A stretch of 64,000 nucleotides of DNA, taken from Phreatobacter sp. GTDB taxonomy: Bacteria; Pseudomonadota; Alphaproteobacteria; Rhizobiales; Phreatobacteraceae. The notes under the pieces are model-generated. The model worked only from the letters and a program-made list of their open reading frames with translations. It ran no database searches and was not told where the DNA came from. Below are positions 26,920 to 35,648 of the stretch, in pieces. The stretch lies in contig NZ_JAPZTZ010000020.1 of assembly GCF_027532945.1 (NCBI RefSeq), forward strand, positions 37,750-101,749, written 5' to 3'. A program made the position numbers and the translations under genes. Within the stretch, counting starts at the first letter, position 1; each line of letters starts with the position of its first letter.

Positions 26920-28008
26920 ATGATCACCGCGACCTTCGCCATTCCCGGTGACCTCGCCACCCCGACGGGGGGCTATCGCTATGACCGCGAGGTGCTGGCG
27001 CGCGCCAGCGCCCATGGCGTCGAGTTCGACCATCTCCCCCTGCCGGGCTCGTTCCCGTTTCCCCCGCAGGATGATCTGCTGCGCACGGCAGGGCTTCTGG
27101 TCTCGCAGCCCGCCGACCGTGTCGTCCTCGTTGATGGTCTCGCCTATGGAGCCCTGCCGGAGAGCATCTGCCTGTCGGTGAAGAGCCCCATCGTCGCGCT
27201 CGTCCATCATCCGCTGGCGCTGGAGAGCGGCCTTGCCGCCGACACGGCCGCGCGGCTGAAGGCGAGCGAGGCCGCCGCCCTCGTCCATGCCCGCCGCATC
27301 GTCGTGACGAGCCGGATCACCGGCCGCATCCTCACCGAGGATTATGCGGTCCCGGCGGACCGTATCACCGTCGCCGAGCCCGGTACCGCCCCGGCGCCGC
27401 GCGCGACCGGCTCCGGGCGGCCGGAGCCGACCATCCTCACCGTCGGCGCCATCTCCGCCCGCAAGGGCTATGACGTCCTGGTCGCGGCGCTGGCGCGGCT
27501 CCAGGGCGAGGCCTGGCGGCTCATCATCGCCGGGGCGACCGACCGCGCCCCGGAGGTCCATGCCGCGCTGCGCGAGGCGATCCGCCACCACGGCCTCGAG
27601 GCGCGCGTCACTCTCACCGGCGCCATCTCCGATGCGGAGATCGACGCCCTCTACGCACAGGCCGACCTCTTCGTCATGCCCTCGCGCTACGAGGGCTATG
27701 GCATGGTGCTGGCCGAGGCCATGGCCCGCGGCCTGCCCATCATCACCACCACCGGCGGTGCGGCGGCCGAGACCGTGCCGGACGGCGCGGCGGTGAAGGT
27801 GCCGCCTGACGATGCGCTGGCCCTGTCGGCCGCCCTGTCGCGCCTCATCCAGAGCCCGCGCATGCGCGCCGACCTCGCCGCCCGCTCCTTCGAGGCCGGC
27901 CGCACCCTGCCGGGCTGGGACGACACCGCCCGCATCGTCGCCACCGTCGTCGCGGAACTCGCGACGGGCACCCACTCCCATTCCCAGCACCCGGGGCCCC
28001 CGCGATGA
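26920..28008 (+). CDS. Glycosyltransferase family 4 protein
   Basis: 362-residue GT-B glycosyltransferase. The C-terminal domain has the donor-binding region (ILTVGAISARKGYDVLVAAL) and the Ex7E motif in EGYGMVLAEAMARGLPIITT. It starts 19 bases after the pterin-like gene and its stop overlaps the methyltransferase ATG by 4 bases. In context the acceptor might be a pterin-like small molecule; family GT4 also includes lipid and polysaccharide enzymes, so this is inference. Confidence 0.9.
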   Translation: MITATFAIPGDLATPTGGYRYDREVLARASAHGVEFDHLPLPGSFPFPPQDDLLRTAGLLVSQPADRVVLVDGLAYGALPESICLSVKSPIVALVHHPLALESGLAADTAARLKASEAAALVHARRIVVTSRITGRILTEDYAVPADRITVAEPGTAPAPRATGSGRPEPTILTVGAISARKGYDVLVAALARLQGEAWRLIIAGATDRAPEVHAALREAIRHHGLEARVTLTGAISDAEIDALYAQADLFVMPSRYEGYGMVLAEAMARGLPIITTTGGAAAETVPDGAAVKVPPDDALALSAALSRLIQSPRMRADLAARSFEAGRTLPGWDDTARIVATVVAELATGTHSHSQHPGPPR

Positions 28009-28841
28009 GCTTCTCACCCGACTGGCTGGCCCTGCGCGAACCGGCCGACCATGCCGCCCGCTCCGCCCATCTCCTGTCGCGGCTCGCCACCCAGTTCGGT
28101 GACCGCGACCAGGTGAGCGTGGTCGATCTCGGCTGCGGCGCCGGCTCGAACCTGCGCGGCACCTGGCGCGCCCTGCCCGACCGGCAGTCCTGGCGCCTCG
28201 TCGACTACGATCCGGTGCTGCTCGCCGCCGCGCGCCAGCGCCTCGCCGCCTGGGCCGACCGCGCCGAGGAGGCGGGCACCGCCCTCGTCCTCACCAAGGG
28301 CGCGAAGATCCTCACCGTCTCCTTCCACCAGGCCGACCTCAACGGCGACCTCGACGCCGTCTTCCCCGCCGATACCGACCTCGTCACCGCCGCCGCCCTT
28401 TTCGACCTCGTCTCCGAGGCCTGGATCGCCCGCTTCGTCGCGGTTCTCGCGGCGCGGGCGCTGCCGCTCTACACGGTGCTGACCTATGACGGCACCGAGC
28501 GCTGGGACCCGACGCATCCCGCCGACACCGCGATGCTTGCCGCCTTCCATGCCCATCAGGGCACCGACAAGGGTTTCGGCCCGGCCGCCGGCCCGCGCGC
28601 CACCGCCGCCATGGCCGAGGCCTTCTCGGCCAAGGGCTATGCGGTGGAGCGGGCGCCGAGCCCCTGGCGGCTAGACGAAACCTTCAGCGACCTTGCGCGC
28701 GAGCTCGTCACCGGCTTTGCCGGCGCTGTCAGCGAGACCGGCCGCGTGCCGCAAGCCGACATCGCCGCCTGGCTCGCCGCGCGGCAGGCCGGCGTCACCT
28801 GCCATGTCGGCCACGAGGATCTTCTCGCCCTGCCGCGCTGA
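28005..28841 (+). CDS. Class I SAM-dependent methyltransferase
   Basis: 278 residues. Motif I VSVVDLGCGAGSNLRGTW and the acidic residue in RLVDYDPVLLAAARQRL bind SAM; post-I regions ADLNGDLDAVFPADTDLVTA follow. The C-terminal half is larger than in minimal methyltransferases and would bind the acceptor. ATGA overlap with the glycosyltransferase indicates coupled expression, so it may methylate the same glycoside. Confidence 0.88.
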   Translation: MSFSPDWLALREPADHAARSAHLLSRLATQFGDRDQVSVVDLGCGAGSNLRGTWRALPDRQSWRLVDYDPVLLAAARQRLAAWADRAEEAGTALVLTKGAKILTVSFHQADLNGDLDAVFPADTDLVTAAALFDLVSEAWIARFVAVLAARALPLYTVLTYDGTERWDPTHPADTAMLAAFHAHQGTDKGFGPAAGPRATAAMAEAFSAKGYAVERAPSPWRLDETFSDLARELVTGFAGAVSETGRVPQADIAAWLAARQAGVTCHVGHEDLLALPR

Positions 28842-28856
28842 GCTCTGAACGGCGAA

Positions 28857-28881
28857 AAGCCCCGGTGCATGGCCGGGGCTT
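28857..28881. terminator. Bidirectional terminator between methyltransferase and small exported gene
   Basis: Stem AAGCCCCGG (28857-28865) pairs with CCGGGGCTT (28873-28881), 7-base loop. A TTTT follows on the minus strand, so it ends the small exported-protein gene; it may also stop the pterin-like unit from the left. Confidence 0.75.
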
Positions 28882-28937
28882 CCGCAGACATCGCGGGATT
28901 GGAGGTCGGGGCGCTGTCGGCGTTTCGCTGGCTGCGA

Positions 28938-29198
28938 TCACTCGCAGACGCGGACCGTGCGGCGCTCCATGCCGTAGGGGGTGTCGACCCAGCGGCGGGT
29001 CAGGTAGCACTCGGAAGCGTAGGCCCGGGAGTTGGCTGCGGCGATGGCGCCGCCGACGATCACGCCCGTGGCGAGGGCGCCGACACCCCAGGCGAGGTGG
29101 CGGCGATGCCAGGGGCCGGCCTCGGCCTGGGATGAGATGCCGACCGACAGGGTGGCGACGGCGGCGGCGGCGAGAGCGAAGGTCTTGAAGCGGTTCAT
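28938..29198 (-). CDS. Small exported glycine-zipper-like protein of unknown function
   Basis: 86 residues. The signal peptide MNRFKTFALAAAAVATLSVG with SSQAEA cleavage is followed by a basic stretch, a small-residue hydrophobic segment WGVGALATGVIVGGAIAAA and a polar tail with two Cys (SECYLTRRW and VRVCE) that could form a disulfide. AGGGGAA lies 7 bases before the ATG at 29198. Typical of the many small Rhizobiales envelope proteins. No function known to me. Confidence 0.75.
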   Translation of the reverse strand: MNRFKTFALAAAAVATLSVGISSQAEAGPWHRRHLAWGVGALATGVIVGGAIAAANSRAYASECYLTRRWVDTPYGMERRTVRVCE

Positions 29199-29273
29199 GG
29201 CGGTTCCCCTTTTGGATCTGAGGGGCTCAAGTGCCCCTGATATCCATGGGTCTCGTTGACCGCGAAAAAGGTT

Positions 29274-29309
29274 CGAGCCCGCTGCGATTTTTTTTCGCAG
29301 GCGGGCTCG
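29274..29309 (-). terminator. Rho-independent terminator of the fabI gene
   Basis: Stem of 14 bp with one bulged base: CGAGCCCGC plus TGCGA pairs with TCGCA plus GCGGGCTCG, loop of 7 T on the plus strand, followed on the minus strand by AACCTTTTT. It lies 29 bases after the fabI stop. Confidence 0.8.
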
Positions 29310-29337
29310 CAATGTCTCACGGACTGGTGGAGGGGCC

Positions 29338-30195
29338 TTACTCGGCGGCCTCGCCGGCGCGGCGACCGGCCGCGTCCTCCACCGCCTGCTCCGCCGCATC
29401 CAGCGTCTTCAGCGCGTCAGGACGGGGCATGGAGATGATGTTGTAGCCGGAATCGACGTGGTGGACCTCGCCGGTGACGCCGCCCGACAGATCCGACAGC
29501 AGGTAGAGCGCCGAGCCGCCGATATCGTCGAGCGACACGGTCCGGCGCAGCGGCGCATGGCGCTTCTGGAAGTTGAACATCAGCCGCGCGTCGGAAATGC
29601 CGGCGCCGGCCAGCGTGCGCACCGGACCGGGCGACAGCGCGTTGACGCGGATGCCGAGCGGGCCGAAATCGGCGGCGAGGTAGCGCACCGAGGCCTCGAG
29701 CCCCGCCTTGGCGACGCCCATGACGTTGTAATTCGGCATGACGCGGGTCGAGCCGCCATAGGTCAGCGTCAGGAGTGTGCCGCCCGGCTGCATCAGCGGC
29801 ACGGCCCGCTTGGCGACTTCCGTGAAGGAGAAGCAGGAAATGACCATGGTCCGCGAGAAGTTATCGCGGGTCGTGTCGGCATAGCGGCCCTTCAGCTCGC
29901 TCTTGTCGGAGAAGCCGATGGCATGGACGACGAAGTCGAGCCCGCCCCAGGTCTCGCCGATGCGGGCGAAGGTGGCATCCAACGTCGCCACGTCCTCGAC
30001 GTCGCAGGGCAGGACCAGCGTCGAGCCGATGCTGTCGGCAAGCGGCTTCACGCGCTTGCCCAGCGCATCGCCCTGATAGGTGAAGGCGAGTTCGGCGCCG
30101 TGGGCGGCCAGCGTGCGGGCAATGCCCCAGGCGATGGAATGGTCGTTCGCCACTCCCATGATCAGGCCGCGACGGCCCTTCATCAATCCGCTCAC
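29338..30195 (-). CDS. fabI: Enoyl-[acyl-carrier-protein] reductase
   Basis: 285-residue NADH-dependent enoyl-ACP reductase of the SDR superfamily, last reductive step of fatty acid elongation. The GVANDHSIAWGIARTLAAHG cofactor loop and the YNVMGVAKAG catalytic Tyr/Lys are visible. The start is taken as GTG at 30195 with AGGAG 7 bases upstream, giving VSGLMKGRRGLIMG as in FabI; the ATG at 30183 is an alternative. An Ala/Glu-rich tail extends beyond the core. It follows fabB in the fabA-fabB-fabI order. Confidence 0.96.
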   Translation of the reverse strand: MSGLMKGRRGLIMGVANDHSIAWGIARTLAAHGAELAFTYQGDALGKRVKPLADSIGSTLVLPCDVEDVATLDATFARIGETWGGLDFVVHAIGFSDKSELKGRYADTTRDNFSRTMVISCFSFTEVAKRAVPLMQPGGTLLTLTYGGSTRVMPNYNVMGVAKAGLEASVRYLAADFGPLGIRVNALSPGPVRTLAGAGISDARLMFNFQKRHAPLRRTVSLDDIGGSALYLLSDLSGGVTGEVHHVDSGYNIISMPRPDALKTLDAAEQAVEDAAGRRAGEAAE

Positions 30196-30367
30196 GCGCG
30201 AGCTCCTGGATTCGGGGTCAGCCTCCGGGCCGCGACCGACGACCCTAAGGCGGGGATGCGCAAACCGGTCAGTCCACATGGGCGTTCACGAGTCAGGGGA
30301 CGATCTATCCCCTGTGCCACGCCACTGCGACCGTCCGGTGACAGCTTGTATGACGGCGAGGCCGTCC

Positions 30368-31594
30368 TCAAGCGTCGACGTTCTTCAGCACGATCGTGGC
30401 GTTGGTGCCGCCGAAACCGAAGGAATTCGACACGACCACGCCGAGCTTGGCATTGTCGATTCGCTTGCGGACGATCGGCATGTCGGCGACCTCCGGATCG
30501 AGCTCCTCGATATGGGCGCTCTCGCAGATGAAGCCGTTGTTCATCATCAGCAGCGAATAGATCGCCTCCTGCACGCCCGTCGCGCCAAGCGAATGGCCGG
30601 TCAGCGACTTGGTGGCGGAGATTGGCGGGCTCTTGTCGGCGCCGCCGAAGACCTCGCGGATGGCCTCGATCTCCTTGATATCGCCCACCGGCGTCGAGGT
30701 GCCGTGCGGATTGATATAGTCGACCTTCGGACCCACGCCCTGCAGCGCCATGCGCATGCAGCGCACCGCGCCCTCGCCCGAGGGGGCGACCATGTCGTAA
30801 CCGTCGGAGGTCGCGCCATAGCCGGCGATCTCGGCATAGATCTTCGCGCCGCGCGCCTTGGCGTGCTCATACTCCTCCAGCACCACCACGCCGGCGCCGC
30901 CGGCGATGACGAAGCCGTCGCGGTTGGCGTCATAGGCGCGCGAGGCGGTGGACGGCCGGTCATTGTACTTGGTGGACATGGCGCCCATGGCGTCGAAGAG
31001 AACCGAGAGGGTCCAGTCCAGCTCCTCGCAACCGCCGGCGAAGACGATGTCCTGCTTGCCCCACTGGATCATCTCGTAGGCGTTGCCGATGCAGTGATTC
31101 GACGTCGCGCAGGCCGAGGAGATCGAATAGTTGACGCCCTTGATCTTGAACCAGGTGGCGAGCGTCGCCGAAGCGGTGGACGACATCCCCTTCGGCACGG
31201 CGAAGGGGCCGACGCGCTTGGAATTGCCGCTCTCCTTGGCCTTTTCATAGGCATCGATCAGCGCGCGGGTGGACGGGCCACCCGAGCCCATGATGATGCC
31301 GGTGCGCTCGTTGGAGATCTCGCCGGCCTCCAGGCCCGCATCGAGGATCGCCTGATCCATCGCGACATGGTTCCAGGCAGTGCCGCCGCCGTGGAAACGC
31401 ATGGCGCGGCGATCGAGCATGGTGGTCGGATCGAGGGTGGGCGCGCCGGAAATCTGCGATCGGAAGCCGTGCTCGATGAACGACGGATCAATCGCGATTC
31501 CGCTCTTGGCCTCCCGCAGCGAGGCGAGCACCTCGTTGGTGTTGTTGCCGATGGAGGAGACGATGCCCATTCCGGTGACGACGACGCGGCGCAT
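30368..31594 (-). CDS. fabB: 3-oxoacyl-[acyl-carrier-protein] synthase I
   Basis: 408-residue ketoacyl-ACP synthase for elongation of unsaturated acyl chains made by FabA. Active-site Cys162 in [11 protein letters not shown], histidines in [11 protein letters not shown] and [12 protein letters not shown]. Located between fabA and fabI, the usual alphaproteobacterial operon. Confidence 0.97.
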   Translation of the reverse strand: MRRVVVTGMGIVSSIGNNTNEVLASLREAKSGIAIDPSFIEHGFRSQISGAPTLDPTTMLDRRAMRFHGGGTAWNHVAMDQAILDAGLEAGEISNERTGIIMGSGGPSTRALIDAYEKAKESGNSKRVGPFAVPKGMSSTASATLATWFKIKGVNYSISSACATSNHCIGNAYEMIQWGKQDIVFAGGCEELDWTLSVLFDAMGAMSTKYNDRPSTASRAYDANRDGFVIAGGAGVVVLEEYEHAKARGAKIYAEIAGYGATSDGYDMVAPSGEGAVRCMRMALQGVGPKVDYINPHGTSTPVGDIKEIEAIREVFGGADKSPPISATKSLTGHSLGATGVQEAIYSLLMMNNGFICESAHIEELDPEVADMPIVRKRIDNAKLGVVVSNSFGFGGTNATIVLKNVDA

Positions 31595-31648
31595 GAGGGC
31601 CTCTTGATGTTGCGGGGCCTCAGGGGCCCACGGACCTAGGTGGGGACG

Positions 31649-32158
31649 TCAGGCGGCGGTGAAAAGGCCGACCCGCATGTCCTTGACCTCGTAGATGCGC
31701 TTTCCGTCCGCTTCCAGCCAGCCGTCGGCAATGCCGAGGACCAGCTTGGACTTGAAGATGCGCTTGAAATCGACGCCATAGACGACCTTCTTGGTCGTCG
31801 GCAGCACCTGCTCGGAAAATTTCACCTCGCCGACGCCCAGCGCCCGGCCGCGGCCCGGCAGGCCGAGCCAGCCGAGATGGAAGCCGGTGAGCTGCCAGAG
31901 GGCATCGAGGCCAAGGCAGCCCGGCATGACCGGGTCGCCCTGGAAATGGCAGGGGAAGAACCAGAGGTCGGGCTTGATGTCGAATTCGGCGACCACGTGG
32001 CCCTTGTTGTTGGCGCCGCCATCCTCGCCGATCGAGGTGATGCGGTCGAACATCAGCATGGGCGGAAGGGGGAGCTGCGCATTTCCGGGCCCGAAGAGCT
32101 CGCCACGCCCGCAGGCCAGAAGCTCTTCATAGGTGAAACTCGACTTGCGCTCGCTCAT
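31649..32158 (-). CDS. fabA: 3-hydroxydecanoyl-[acyl-carrier-protein] dehydratase/isomerase
   Basis: 169 residues from the ATG at 32158 ([20 protein letters not shown]); an in-frame ATG at 32176 would add 6 residues. Catalytic His71 in [14 protein letters not shown] and Asp85 in [11 protein letters not shown] are present. It dehydrates and isomerises the C10 intermediate to start unsaturated fatty acids. Divergent from irr; in Rhizobiales this head-to-head arrangement is common. Confidence 0.97.
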   Translation of the reverse strand: MSERKSSFTYEELLACGRGELFGPGNAQLPLPPMLMFDRITSIGEDGGANNKGHVVAEFDIKPDLWFFPCHFQGDPVMPGCLGLDALWQLTGFHLGWLGLPGRGRALGVGEVKFSEQVLPTTKKVVYGVDFKRIFKSKLVLGIADGWLEADGKRIYEVKDMRVGLFTAA

Positions 32159-32274
32159 CGCTTGGACTGTCCGCATTCCTCTGGGGGCCGCGCATGGCGG
32201 CCGGGGTGGGGGTGCTGTCTAACACAGGGGTACGGGAGGGGCAAAAGGCCGTTGATGTGTATCCGTCACCGGGA

Positions 32275-32290
32275 GTTTCCGGCGGGAAAC
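32275..32290. promoter_or_regulatory. Inverted repeat in the fabA-irr divergent region
   Basis: GTTTCC (32275-32280) and GGAAAC (32285-32290) separated by 4 bases, in the 212-base region between the divergent fabA and irr genes. A possible operator; it does not look like a published iron control element and I cannot name the regulator. Confidence 0.35.
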
Positions 32291-32370
32291 ACCGCCCCAT
32301 GGTTGCAGGCCGGTTCCGTACGGGTTGCGAACGCCTTGCAAAGTCGCCGCGGCGATCATAAAAGAGGACC

Positions 32371-32892
32371 ATGACGATCCGCACGCTCATCGACGTGACC
32401 TATCAGGATGCGCCGCAAACCGAGGGCGCCAAGCTCTCGGCGCAGGAGCGCGTGACACTGCTGCAGAAGACCGGCTGCCCGATCCACGACGTGCGCACCA
32501 TGCTGCGCGAGGTGGGCCTGCGCCCGACGCGCCAGCGCATGGCGCTCGGCTGGATCCTCTTCGCCAAGGGCGACCGGCACGTCACCGCCGAGATGCTCTA
32601 CGACGAGGCCACCAAGGCCCGCGTGCCCGTGTCGCTCGCCACCGTCTACAACACGCTGCACCAGTTCACCGAGGCTGGCCTGCTGCGCGAGATCGCGGTT
32701 GACGGCTCGAAGGCCTATTTCGACACCAACCTGTCGGATCACCACCATTTCATCGTCGAGGGCGAGACCACCGTCTTCGACATTCCCGGCCCGCATATCG
32801 GCGTGGACAAGCTCCCCGCAGCGCCGGAGGGCTACGAAGTGGCCCGTGTCGACGTCGTCGTCCGCCTGCGCCGCAAGGAAGGCCAGGCCTGA
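32371..32892 (+). CDS. irr: Iron response regulator Irr (Fur superfamily)
   Basis: 173 residues. Winged-helix DNA-binding region VGLRPTRQRMALGWILF and LATVYNTLHQFTEAG; the HHH haem-binding motif at residues 124-126 (LSDHHHFIVEGE), and TGCPIHD at 34-40, which matches the haem regulatory motif GCPWHD of Bradyrhizobium Irr with one change. In this family haem causes Irr degradation under iron-replete conditions, and Irr controls haem and iron genes. Start is the ATG at 32371 with AGAGG upstream. Confidence 0.95.
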   Translation: MTIRTLIDVTYQDAPQTEGAKLSAQERVTLLQKTGCPIHDVRTMLREVGLRPTRQRMALGWILFAKGDRHVTAEMLYDEATKARVPVSLATVYNTLHQFTEAGLLREIAVDGSKAYFDTNLSDHHHFIVEGETTVFDIPGPHIGVDKLPAAPEGYEVARVDVVVRLRRKEGQA

Positions 32893-32920
32893 CGCTTCTC
32901 CCGATCTGAGGGAATCATCG

Positions 32921-32951
32921 AAGGGTCGTCGCTGAAGCGCCGGCCCTTTTT
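32921..32951 (+). terminator. Terminator of irr
   Basis: Stem AAGGGTCG with CGGCCCTT (one G-U pair), followed by a T run starting at 32947, 28 bases after the irr stop. Confidence 0.8.
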
Positions 32952-32960
32952 CATGTCTGC

Positions 32961-33707
32961 TCACTCCTCGGCGAGAAGCGCCGCCCCCGCCCCGAGCGGC
33001 ACGATCATGGCGAGGAAGCCGACGGCCTTGGCGAGTGCCGCGGCGATGATCGGCGGACCCGCATCGATCGTGATGCTCAGCCGGGTCGCCAGGATGGCGA
33101 GGACCGTCGCAGCGAGGATGGCCGTGCAGATCACGGCGGTTGTCCGCTCGGACAGCGTGAACAGGCGGCGACCCGCATCCGCGAGGCCAACGACGGCACC
33201 GAACGTCGAACCCGCCAGGGCCGTTCCCCCCGCGAGCATCACCAGCAGCGCCGCCAGACCCGACAGCGTGGCGATGGCGCGCAGGGCCGCCTGCGGCCAG
33301 ACCGCACCCTCCGCGGGCGGGGCCGCGGCGATGACGAGGTCGAGCACGCCGACCAGCGCGAGCGCGGCGATGGCGCCGACCAGCCCGATCGTGGCGCTCT
33401 CGACGCCGATGCGCCAGGCCCTGCGGAAGAGATGGCGGATCGGCGCGGGCTCCCGCCCGGCCCGCACGGCGAGCCGCAGGCTCGCGACATGGGCCGCGAG
33501 CAGCACGGCGATGAAGAGGCTGGCGAGGACCAGCGCCACCATCGGCAGCTTCCACGGCAGCGTCAGCCGAAGGCTCAGTGTCCCCTCGGTGATCACCCCG
33601 CAGGCGACCGCATAGGGCAGCACGTGCAGAACCGTGCGCCAGCCCGCCTCCCCCATCAGCGAGAGGAAGCGACGCGCGAAACCGGGCGTGGCGGAGGCTC
33701 CCGTCAC
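32961..33707 (-). CDS. Polytopic membrane protein of unknown function
   Basis: 248 residues with about six transmembrane helices (for example LPMVALVLASLFIAVLLAAHV and GLVGAIAALALVGVLDLVIAA) and short cytosolic loops rich in Arg (LFRRAWRIG). No motif that I recognise. It starts at ATG 33707 and converges on irr; 34 bases separate it from the TPP-enzyme gene stop, so it may be the tail of that operon. Confidence 0.65.
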   Translation of the reverse strand: MTGASATPGFARRFLSLMGEAGWRTVLHVLPYAVACGVITEGTLSLRLTLPWKLPMVALVLASLFIAVLLAAHVASLRLAVRAGREPAPIRHLFRRAWRIGVESATIGLVGAIAALALVGVLDLVIAAAPPAEGAVWPQAALRAIATLSGLAALLVMLAGGTALAGSTFGAVVGLADAGRRLFTLSERTTAVICTAILAATVLAILATRLSITIDAGPPIIAAALAKAVGFLAMIVPLGAGAALLAEE

Positions 33708-33741
33708 GCGTCGGCAACCGGCCTTGCGAGGGACGGACGGC

Positions 33742-35298
33742 TCAGAGCAGCACCTCGATGAGGAAGGGCCCCTTGCGGCGGTTGGCGGCGGCGAAGGCGT
33801 CGGCGAAGGCCTCCGCCGTCTCGACCCGCGTGCCCTCGACGCCCATGCCGGCGGCGAGTTTCACCCAGTCGAGGTCGGGATCACCAAGCGAGAGCATGTC
33901 ATGCGCCTTCCGGCCCGGGTTCTCCGCGCCGACATTGGCGAGCTCGCCCTTGAGGATCGCATAGGCGCGATTCGCCCAGATGCAGACGGTCACGTCGAGC
34001 TTCTCGCGCGCCATGGTCCACAGCGCCTGCAACGAATACATGCCAGAGCCATCGGCCTGTAGCGCCACCACCTTGCGGTCGGGGCAGGCGACAGCCGCGC
34101 CGACGGCGAGCGGCAGGCCCTCGCCGATGGCGCCGCCGGTCAGCGACAGCCAGTCATGCGGCGCAGCGCCATGGGTGTCCTTGAAGAAGTTGCGCCCCGT
34201 GGTGACCGATTCGTCGGTGACGATGGCGTTCTCCGGGAGGAGATGGCCGATGACGGCAGCCACCGAATCCTGCGTGAGTGCGCCCTTCGGCAGGTCAGGC
34301 CGCTTCGGCTGGTTGAGCACCGGCACGGCCTTGTCCGCGCCGAGGCGCTCGGCGAGGCGGGCGAGCGCGTCCTCGGCATCCTCGTGGAAGTGCGCCAGCG
34401 TCACGACCTCGGCCTCTGGCGGATAGAGGATGGAGGGCTTGCCGGGATAGGCGAAGAAGGCGACCGGCGCCTTGGCGCCGACGAGAATGAGATGCGTCAC
34501 GCCCTTGGTGGCGGCGAGCGCCACGTCCACCGGATAGGGCACGCGCTCCAGCGCCATGCGGCCGACGCCGCGCTCGATGCGGCCGTTGGAGCCCTCGGCG
34601 CGGATCTGCGCGCCGGTCTTGGCGACGATCTTCGCGGCATGGAGCATCGGCGCCTCGCGCACGGCGCGGGTGCCCATGACGATGAGCGGCCGGCCGCCGG
34701 CCTCGATGGCGCGGGCGGCGGCTTCCACCGCATCCTCCGCGACCTTCGCGGGGACTGCCGGAGCGGCGATGGCGGCCGGACCGGTGCCATCGGTCCAGGC
34801 CGTGTCGGCGGGAAGGATCAGGGTTGCGATCTTGCCCGGCGGGTCCATCGCCACGCGGATCGCCTCGGCGCCATCGGCGGCGACCTCCTTGGCGGAGGTC
34901 GAGGTCTTCACCCAGTGGGACATGGTGCCGGCAATGCCCTCGATGTCCGAGGTGAGCGGCGCATCGAACTCCCGGTGATAGGTCGCGTGCTCGCCGACAA
35001 TGTTCACGACGCCGGAGCGGGCACGCTTGAGGTTGTGGAGGTTCGCGAGCGCATTGCCGAGGCCGGGGCCAAGATGCAGCAGGGTCGAGGCCGGCTTGCC
35101 GGTCATGCGGTAATAGCCGTCTGCGGCGCCGGTGGTGACCGTCTCATGCAGGCACAGCACGCAGCGCATCCCGTCGACCCGGTCGAGGGCGGCGACGAAA
35201 TGCATCTCCGACGTGCCGGGATTGGTGAAGGCCACCGTCACGTCGCCGGCAACGAGGGTCCGCACGAGGCTCTCGGCCCCGTTCATGGGCTTGGTCAT
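33742..35298 (-). CDS. Thiamine-diphosphate enzyme of the acetolactate synthase large-subunit family
   Basis: 518 residues in three domains: N-terminal PYR domain with the catalytic Glu in CLHETVTTGAADGYYRM, a central domain, and a C-terminal PP domain with the TPP motif DGSGMYSLQALWTMAREKL ending near CIWANRAYAIL. No regulatory subunit gene is near, so it is more likely a decarboxylase or lyase paralogue (benzoylformate decarboxylase/oxalyl-CoA type) than biosynthetic IlvB. It follows the NIPSNAP gene by 9 bases. Start ATG 35298; 35286 is possible. Confidence 0.88.
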   Translation of the reverse strand: MTKPMNGAESLVRTLVAGDVTVAFTNPGTSEMHFVAALDRVDGMRCVLCLHETVTTGAADGYYRMTGKPASTLLHLGPGLGNALANLHNLKRARSGVVNIVGEHATYHREFDAPLTSDIEGIAGTMSHWVKTSTSAKEVAADGAEAIRVAMDPPGKIATLILPADTAWTDGTGPAAIAAPAVPAKVAEDAVEAAARAIEAGGRPLIVMGTRAVREAPMLHAAKIVAKTGAQIRAEGSNGRIERGVGRMALERVPYPVDVALAATKGVTHLILVGAKAPVAFFAYPGKPSILYPPEAEVVTLAHFHEDAEDALARLAERLGADKAVPVLNQPKRPDLPKGALTQDSVAAVIGHLLPENAIVTDESVTTGRNFFKDTHGAAPHDWLSLTGGAIGEGLPLAVGAAVACPDRKVVALQADGSGMYSLQALWTMAREKLDVTVCIWANRAYAILKGELANVGAENPGRKAHDMLSLGDPDLDWVKLAAGMGVEGTRVETAEAFADAFAAANRRKGPFLIEVLL

Positions 35299-35307
35299 GA
35301 TGTCAGG

Positions 35308-35622
35308 TCACTTCATCGGGGAGAAGGCGGTGGGAACCAGGATGCGGTTTTCCATTGTCACCAGGAACGGCGTCGCCGCGTCGAGATAGGCGCCCCAGCC
35401 GGCTGCGGTGGCAAGCTTCGCACGGCGCTGCTCGCGGTCGGCCATGCTGTCGTAGCGCCACATGTGCACGACCTGGTTCAGCGTTCCGATATCGCTGACG
35501 AAGAAGCCGATGGGGTCGCCGAGGATCGGCCACTGGATCGGCTTGGCGAGGCGCTCATAGACCTCCAGGAAGGACTTCACCTTGCCGGGGTGGCACGTAT
35601 AGGTGCGTTCATCGATGATCAT
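35308..35622 (-). CDS. NIPSNAP-family protein
   Basis: 104 residues from the ATG at 35622 (MIIDERTYTCHPGKVKSFLE). The ferredoxin-like NIPSNAP outline is visible: ERTYTCHPGKVKSFLEVYE, then GFFVSDIGTLNQVVHMWRYD. Function of bacterial members is poorly known; they often sit in catabolic operons, as here between an SDR (26 bases upstream) and a TPP enzyme (9 bases downstream). Confidence 0.85.
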   Translation of the reverse strand: MIIDERTYTCHPGKVKSFLEVYERLAKPIQWPILGDPIGFFVSDIGTLNQVVHMWRYDSMADREQRRAKLATAAGWGAYLDAATPFLVTMENRILVPTAFSPMK

Positions 35623-35648
35623 GGCGTTCGTCCGGTTGGGGATGGAGA

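Noticed and set aside
29268..29285. GGTTCGAGCCCG, a tRNA T-loop-like sequence
   Set aside because: No acceptor or anticodon arms; it is the stem of the fabI terminator.
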